Positions 60,301 through 64,000 of a DNA stretch of 64,000 bases are shown here, in pieces. Made by a program: the position numbers and the translations under genes. How positions within the stretch are numbered: position 1 is the stretch's first letter; each line of letters begins with the position of its first letter. The notes beneath the pieces were generated by a model, which was not told where the DNA came from, made no database searches, and worked only from the letters and a program-made list of their open reading frames with translations. Source of the stretch: Gelidibacter sp035515035 (GTDB lineage: Bacteria; Bacteroidota; Bacteroidia; Flavobacteriales; Flavobacteriaceae); NCBI RefSeq assembly GCF_035515035.1, contig NZ_DATJCA010000169.1, positions 6,480 to 70,479 on the forward strand, read 5' to 3'.

Positions 60301-60515
60301 TATCTTATAATTTTGGAAAAAATATAATTAGTAGTTTAAACATTGATAATTTAAGCGTGTCAGTAAGCGCCCATAATCTTTTATTATGGACCCCATATGA
60401 TGGTTATGATCCTGAAGGAAACCAATATAGTGCCGGTAGTAACGTGTACGGATTTACTGGTCTTGGAACCCCTTTGAGTGAAAGTTATTCTTTCGGAATT
60501 AAATTAGGATTTTAA
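57381..60515 (+). CDS. SusC/RagA family TonB-linked outer-membrane protein
   Basis: The 1044-residue TonB-dependent outer-membrane importer has a signal peptide (residues 1-22), and a carboxypeptidase-regulatory-like domain (VTGVVTDANNVPMPGVNIQV to about residue 105). A TonB-box-like stretch SLDEVVVTAFG follows. The plug (LQGRVAGVQISQTSGSSGGGIDILIRGITS) comes next, then a 22-stranded barrel ending YSFGIKLGF. It pairs with the SusD-like lipoprotein five bases downstream. The substrate is unknown: no glycosidase or sugar genes are near, while peptide and murein enzymes are, so a peptide-type substrate is an option. Confidence 0.94.
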   Translation: MQKKTTLTVLGFFTSAFLMLFAQTITVTGVVTDANNVPMPGVNIQVKGTTKGATTNFDGDYTINASSGDVLIFSYVGFKKIERTVSETVINVKLEEDASSLDEVVVTAFGIKRETRELGYSVTQVKTEDLNLTGQTDAFTALQGRVAGVQISQTSGSSGGGIDILIRGITSVNPNRSNQPLIIIDGLALDNDTFSGNVLPSAGSNSPSSSEQFSFSNRASDINPEDIESFNVLKGAAASALYGVRAANGAIIITTKKGKLGKAKIGLIASTTFRNIATTPELQKKYREGYSGLPRNLYTPETDTGFTRLGGTSFYSWGPEYSADSAVVGGETIDLTGDRFYDPYDLFQTGISNQIDFNISGADEKLDYYFSVGNESEKGVLPNTDYGKTTLRFKAGYKVNEKFNINTSINYTNAGGKRGNGGDKSVFSSLAYYSATFPINDYINEDGTQRNYSFGVIDNPRYLLETSPLTDDVNRWVGNATFNWAPKDWINVTYAAQVDNYSDMRNRFVAPDLDAGAAVGGFIVNQNINFLGLESNLLVTFDKRWSDDFGTSLTLGNQISDSRRDYSMIRGETLNVPGINDIANTINIFADKSVTQIRNVGVFGELKADYKNQLFLTITGRNDWTSTLEKNNRSFFYPSVSLAYDFHELIDKDNEFFTFGKLRASWAEVGKGPGFGETGTYFVSDGNFPFSGSGGYRANTIVGEEFIVPEKNKSFEVGTDLRFFKNRLRLDYAYYKTRVKNQIFTVGTAYSSGISGVVRNAGDFETFGHELLIAYDVFKTEDFQWETMINWSTNEGKVLSLPEDIDALIFADAGAAAGITSEIRNGDKMGELYGYKWRYENGQRYIGPDGLPRVDRSERVKVGNAFPDFIASFNNVLRYKNISFNFLLEWKKGGDLYDAGRRNSIRNGNPKITENRDVKEVFTGVMDDGSGGFVTNTIEGLINQDYYRDTNRYNSAAEILIQDASWVKLRNIGLSYNFGKNIISSLNIDNLSVSVSAHNLLLWTPYDGYDPEGNQYSAGSNVYGFTGLGTPLSESYSFGIKLGF

Positions 60516-60520
60516 AAAAA

Positions 60521-62011
60521 ATGAAGATGAAAAATATAATAAAAACAACATGTATAGCATTGCTTATCTTGGGCGCCAGTTCATGTAGCGATGAATATTT
60601 TGACGTGAACACGCCTTCGGGCTCTGTTCAGGAAGATGCACTTAGAATGAAGGATTTGTTGGCACCTGTTATTTATAGAACGGTTCAAGGCCAATATTCA
60701 GCTGCAGAAACTTTTGGAAATTATACCCAGTACTTTACGGGTTGGGGCGGATTGGCTTCAGGCGAAACAACGGCCTCAGGTTTATGGACTGATTTTTACC
60801 TCTATAGCCTCCCAAACATATTGACCATTAAAGAGAAAGCAGCAGCTTTGAACGCACCGCGATATACTGCCGTTGCCGATATTTTAACTGCCATTAACCT
60901 GGGCATCGTTACGGATTCATGGGACAATGTTCCGTATTCTGAAGCCGCAGAAGGTATTAACAACCCATCACCTTCTTTTGATACACAACAAGAAATTTAC
61001 AGCAGTATTTTTGGACTTTTGGATAATGCGATAGCAATCTTGGAAACTCCCAACACCTCCATTTATGAATTATCAAATGACGATCTCATTTATGGTGGCA
61101 ATATGGATAAATGGTTACGGGCAGCATATACCATAAAGGCCCGCTATCAATTGCATTTGGTCAGTGCAGGAACCGTATCTCCAAACGAGGTACTGTCCAC
61201 CATTGACAAAGGGTTTACATCAAATGCTGATGACTTTCAAATGAATTATACCGATAGAAATATCAATCCGCGTTATGCACAAGAAGTGGTCGCAAGAGGT
61301 CAAGGAAATTTCCATAACGATTTGGCAAGCCAATTGGTAAGTTCCATGAACGGAAATTATTACCCATTTCAATCAACAGCCTTAACAATTGACCCAAGAT
61401 TACCTCTTTTTGGTGAATTACCGGAAGGCAGTACGGAGTGGAAAGGTTATGTAAGTGGCGGCGGCGGTTTAAGTCCAGACGGTACCGCAGCTAATGCAAG
61501 ATTCTTAACGGACGGGTATTATACCTCCATTGATTCTCCAATTACGATCATTACTTATGGAGAAGCTCTTTTTATTAAAGCTGAAGCGGCCTTTCTAGCC
61601 AATGGAGGCACTACCACAAGCACGGGTTCTTCTGCAATAGCTTACAACGCTTATCTTGACGGTATCGCGGCAAGTATGGATAAATTCGGAGCCGATGGAA
61701 GTGCCTATTTAGCTGACCCTGCAATTGCAGTGGGCGAATCAGGATTGATGCTCCACCACATTATGAAAGAAAAATACATCCATAACTTTTTAAATCCTGA
61801 AACGTTTGTCGACTACAGACGCTATGATTTTTCTGATGATGTTTTTGTTGGTCTCACCATGCGTGAAGAACAGGATTCAAGTGGCGAATTTGCTGGCGAA
61901 TGGTTTAGACGTGCTAGTTACCCTTCAACAGAAGTCACAAGAAACAGAGTAGCTGTAGAAGCGAATAAGAAGACACCTGTAACGCCAGTTTGGTGGGACG
62001 CTCAGAACTAA
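60521..62011 (+). CDS. SusD/RagB family outer-membrane lipoprotein
   Basis: The 496-residue surface lipoprotein acts as the lid of the SusC channel and binds its substrate. The lipobox is LGASSCS (Cys about residue 22). The helical SusD-like_2 type fold shows DILTAINLGIVTDSWDNVPYSEA and the TPR-like segments MDKWLRAAYTIKARYQLHLV and FIKAEAAFLAN. It ends TPVTPVWWDAQN, as these proteins do. The start can be 60521 or 60527. It follows SusC by five bases and ends at a strong shared terminator. Confidence 0.92.
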   Translation: MKMKNIIKTTCIALLILGASSCSDEYFDVNTPSGSVQEDALRMKDLLAPVIYRTVQGQYSAAETFGNYTQYFTGWGGLASGETTASGLWTDFYLYSLPNILTIKEKAAALNAPRYTAVADILTAINLGIVTDSWDNVPYSEAAEGINNPSPSFDTQQEIYSSIFGLLDNAIAILETPNTSIYELSNDDLIYGGNMDKWLRAAYTIKARYQLHLVSAGTVSPNEVLSTIDKGFTSNADDFQMNYTDRNINPRYAQEVVARGQGNFHNDLASQLVSSMNGNYYPFQSTALTIDPRLPLFGELPEGSTEWKGYVSGGGGLSPDGTAANARFLTDGYYTSIDSPITIITYGEALFIKAEAAFLANGGTTTSTGSSAIAYNAYLDGIAASMDKFGADGSAYLADPAIAVGESGLMLHHIMKEKYIHNFLNPETFVDYRRYDFSDDVFVGLTMREEQDSSGEFAGEWFRRASYPSTEVTRNRVAVEANKKTPVTPVWWDAQN

Positions 62012-62030
62012 AATCTCATTTTAATAGTAT

Positions 62031-62070
62031 AAAAAACCCTTCATTAATTTTAGTGAAGGGTTTCTTTTTG
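62031..62070. terminator. Bidirectional terminator overlapping the end of the PLP enzyme gene
   Basis: AAACCCTTCA (62034-62043) pairs with TGAAGGGTTT (62054-62063), with A6 on the left and TTTCTTTTT on the right. The right arm lies in the last codons of the leftward gene (stop at 62050), so one sequence serves as coding region and terminator. Confidence 0.85.
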
Positions 62071-63093
62071 GAATAATCTCAAAGCCGATTTCAACTGCTC
62101 TAAATCGTCTTTGGTATGATTGGCAGTGATGACAATTCGATTCATTAAAGCATCATAATTAGGATATTTGAAATTGGTAATGATGATGCCCTTGGATTTC
62201 AAATAGTCAAAAATGACATTGCTATGGGAATAGATGACAGGGTAATGATGATCATAATAAAACTGTTGTGGCAAATGGTCATCACCATATAGAAACTGTA
62301 GATTCTCCCGCAATTTCTTAAGTTGATTTTGTATGATGTCCTGACCTTTAACAAAGGTTTGTAAAAAGATGGGATTCATTCCGGCTGCCGAGATAAAAAC
62401 CACAGCATTCCTAATACTATCAACAAGCTTCTTATCTCCAACAATAACACCACCTGAACAGCCATAAGCTTTGGTCAAGGAGCTGATCATTATTTTTTGC
62501 GAAATACTTGGATGGTTAATCGTTTTGTAAACTCCAGTACCGTCTTTGCCTACAATACCCAAACTATGGGATTCATCGATTAATAACGTGATGGTTTTAC
62601 TTAAAGAAATGTCGTCTAAGAAATCAAAATTGGTAGGTTTGACCGCTAAGGATAAAAGCGCATCTGCGGTAATCACCACAGCTTCCTTCACCTCATCTCT
62701 TAATCCTGGATGTAATTTTCCATCAACAAATAGTGGGCGACTTGCATTTTCAAGAATGGCGGGATGTGTTTTTGGATAATGATAAAAATGTTGGTGCGTT
62801 TTTGCCAGATAATCCATCACAAGTCGTCCTGCCAAAGTACCCGAGGACACCGTAAGCGCAGCCTCAGCCCCACTGTTTTTCGACAACAAGTCTTCTGCTT
62901 CTCGGTAAATTCTCAACTGAATGTTAGAATTCCGAGAACTTCCGTAAGAGGTCCCCCATGTTTTGATACTGTCAAAAAGGAGAATTTGAAAATCAGGATT
63001 TGTTGCCATCCCTAAATAGGAAGTGCCTCCAAAATAAAGATACGATTTGCCATCAACTTGAATCGTTCTATCCGGAAATTGATCAACAGTCAT
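62050..63093 (-). CDS. Aminotransferase class I/II-fold PLP-dependent enzyme (alpha-oxoamine-synthase-like)
   Basis: The 347-residue PLP enzyme resembles the family of 8-amino-7-oxononanoate synthase and 2-amino-3-ketobutyrate CoA ligase: GGTSYLGMATNPDF, SSRNSNIQLRIYREAEDLLS, LLIDESHSLGIVGKDGTG (PLP Asp) and ISSLTKAYGCSGGVI (Schiff-base Lys). It is about 40 residues shorter than typical BioF (about 385) and lacks the usual N-terminal arm. It starts four bases after the dipeptide epimerase gene on the same strand, so both likely act in one pathway. The exact reaction is unknown. Confidence 0.82.
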   Translation of the reverse strand: MTVDQFPDRTIQVDGKSYLYFGGTSYLGMATNPDFQILLFDSIKTWGTSYGSSRNSNIQLRIYREAEDLLSKNSGAEAALTVSSGTLAGRLVMDYLAKTHQHFYHYPKTHPAILENASRPLFVDGKLHPGLRDEVKEAVVITADALLSLAVKPTNFDFLDDISLSKTITLLIDESHSLGIVGKDGTGVYKTINHPSISQKIMISSLTKAYGCSGGVIVGDKKLVDSIRNAVVFISAAGMNPIFLQTFVKGQDIIQNQLKKLRENLQFLYGDDHLPQQFYYDHHYPVIYSHSNVIFDYLKSKGIIITNFKYPNYDALMNRIVITANHTKDDLEQLKSALRLFQKETLH

Positions 63094-63097
63094 TGAA

Positions 63098-64000
63098 TTA
63101 TTCGGTTAGGGTGACACCAGTTCCGTTCAAATCACTGTAAAAAATTTCACCATTTTCAATGCGCACTCCAGTAGCTATATCCTCAGCCAATAATAAAGCG
63201 CCATCCATATCTACATAATCTAAAAGTGGCAACAAATGAGCTATGGCAGAAATTCCCACACTCGATTCAGTCATACAGCCTACCATGGTTTTCATGCCCA
63301 GACCTCTTGCTTTGACCAACATCCGCCGTGCAGGTGTCAGACCGCCGCACTTGGTCAACTTAACATTCACCCCATGAAAATGTCCAAAGCATTTATCTAC
63401 GTCTGCTTCAACTTGGCAACTTTCGTCAGCAATAATTGGCAGTACGGAATGTTCAAAGACTTTTTTATGGCCTTCCCAATCGTCCGCAGGTAATGGCTGT
63501 TCTATAAACTCTACTCCTAATTCTTTAAGTGCTACGGCATTGGCAATAGTTTCATCGGCTGTCCAACCACAATTTGCATCTACCCTAAAAACAGCATCGG
63601 TATGTTTACGCAATTCGGTAATGATTTCAATATCCCGATCCGAACCTAATTTGATTTTATAAATAGGCCATGGCATTTCTTTCATCTTAGAAACCATTTT
63701 CTCAATGGTGTCGATACCTATTGTGAAATCTGTAAGCGGATTGTGGCTGATGTCATAGTTCCACAATTCATACAGTTTTTTCCCTTCTTTTCTGGCATAA
63801 AGATCATTGTACGCTAAATCTAAAGCACATAGGGCAAACATATCATGAGTTAACTGCGACTTCATTTTTTCCCAAAATTCTTCGGGAGCCATTCCGGAAG
63901 AATCGGCGATAAGCGGCTCCAATTGCTTCAAATCACTCATCATTCCTTTGATGCTTATGTTGTAGTATGGATTTGAAGTTGCTTCACCGTATCCCGATTT
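63098..64000 (-). CDS. Dipeptide epimerase, enolase superfamily (5' truncated by window)
   Basis: The reading frame continues from the window edge (GYGEATSNPYYNISIKGMMSD) to the stop at 63098; 300 codons are present and the N-terminal capping domain is missing. Catalytic KxK is IYKIKLGS. Metal ligands are RVDANCGW, FIEQPLP and IADESC, and the second catalytic Lys is in NVKLTKCGG. MDGALLLAEDIATG ends the barrel. This set matches L-Ala-D/L-Glu epimerases, which recycle murein dipeptides, though other dipeptide specificities occur. The internal Met at 63943 is not the start. Confidence 0.88.
   Translation of the reverse strand, partial: KSGYGEATSNPYYNISIKGMMSDLKQLEPLIADSSGMAPEEFWEKMKSQLTHDMFALCALDLAYNDLYARKEGKKLYELWNYDISHNPLTDFTIGIDTIEKMVSKMKEMPWPIYKIKLGSDRDIEIITELRKHTDAVFRVDANCGWTADETIANAVALKELGVEFIEQPLPADDWEGHKKVFEHSVLPIIADESCQVEADVDKCFGHFHGVNVKLTKCGGLTPARRMLVKARGLGMKTMVGCMTESSVGISAIAHLLPLLDYVDMDGALLLAEDIATGVRIENGEIFYSDLNGTGVTLTE

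Overview
The window is chromosomal DNA of a Bacteroidota bacterium, very probably a marine member of the Flavobacteriaceae. Several things point there: the gliding genes gldE and gldD, a SusC/SusD pair, an ExbB/ExbD operon of flavobacterial layout, an AURKAIP1/COX24-domain mini-gene beside HU, AT-rich spacers, almost no Shine-Dalgarno sequences, and at least fifteen copies of the Bacteroidota -7 promoter box TAnnTTTG just upstream of genes. No phage, insertion sequence, CRISPR array or rRNA operon was seen. Two tRNA genes, Ser(GGA) and Leu(CAA), are present.

Layout. 0-7.7 kb is housekeeping: the end of a class A penicillin-binding protein, rng, the AURKAIP1/COX24 mini-gene, HU, mutY, ssb, gldE-gldD, pyrH and frr. 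7.7-15.2 kb holds an outer-membrane beta-barrel protein, an RND/MMPL exporter, asnS, rpoN and a small membrane protein. 15.3-18.5 kb is an outer-membrane protein and a four-gene ExbB/ExbD energy-transduction operon read leftward. 18.6-22.9 kb has tRNA-Ser, asparaginase, a TatD nuclease, a retropepsin-like protease, and an orphan LuxR-type response regulator followed by an unusual regulatory array. 22.9-29.1 kb has sucB-sucA (2-oxoglutarate dehydrogenase) and a polyprenyl diphosphate synthase. 29.2-36.4 kb is a TetR/TolC/adaptor/RND efflux operon interrupted by a decayed GxxExxY gene. 36.7-43.2 kb has a phosphate transporter and porin, pth, a CTC-type L25 gene and prs. 43.4-47.9 kb has tRNA-Leu, an aconitase-family enzyme and an S9 peptidase. 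48-53.4 kb is a DtxR/MntR regulator divergent from a four-gene Mn/Zn ABC importer. 53.6-64 kb has a murein amidase, an M14 carboxypeptidase, a PBP4-type DacB, a SusC/SusD pair, a PLP enzyme and a dipeptide epimerase cut by the window end.

The most interesting stretch is about 22.12-22.89 kb. The response regulator gene ends inside a near-perfect palindrome, TACGTAG-WW-CTACGTA. The palindrome occurs three times, and each copy is followed in exact register by TTGTTT, a TTTAC box starting 43 bases after the palindrome start, and CTATT at 52 bases. The first two units appear to drive two related small RNAs of about 60 nt, each ending in a strong hairpin. The third leads to a 36-residue membrane peptide gene. 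I read this as a compact regulon (regulator, two sibling sRNAs and a mini-protein) encoded beside its regulator.

Other points of note are winged-helix tails on both metal ABC permeases, REP-like palindromes scattered through that importer locus (one inside a coding region), a 9-bp in-frame tandem repeat in sucA, about 88-bp degenerate tandem repeats near 41.3 kb, and probable leaderless transcripts for tatD and an outer-membrane protein gene. All functional calls rest on recognition of motifs and family features by eye; no database search was run.
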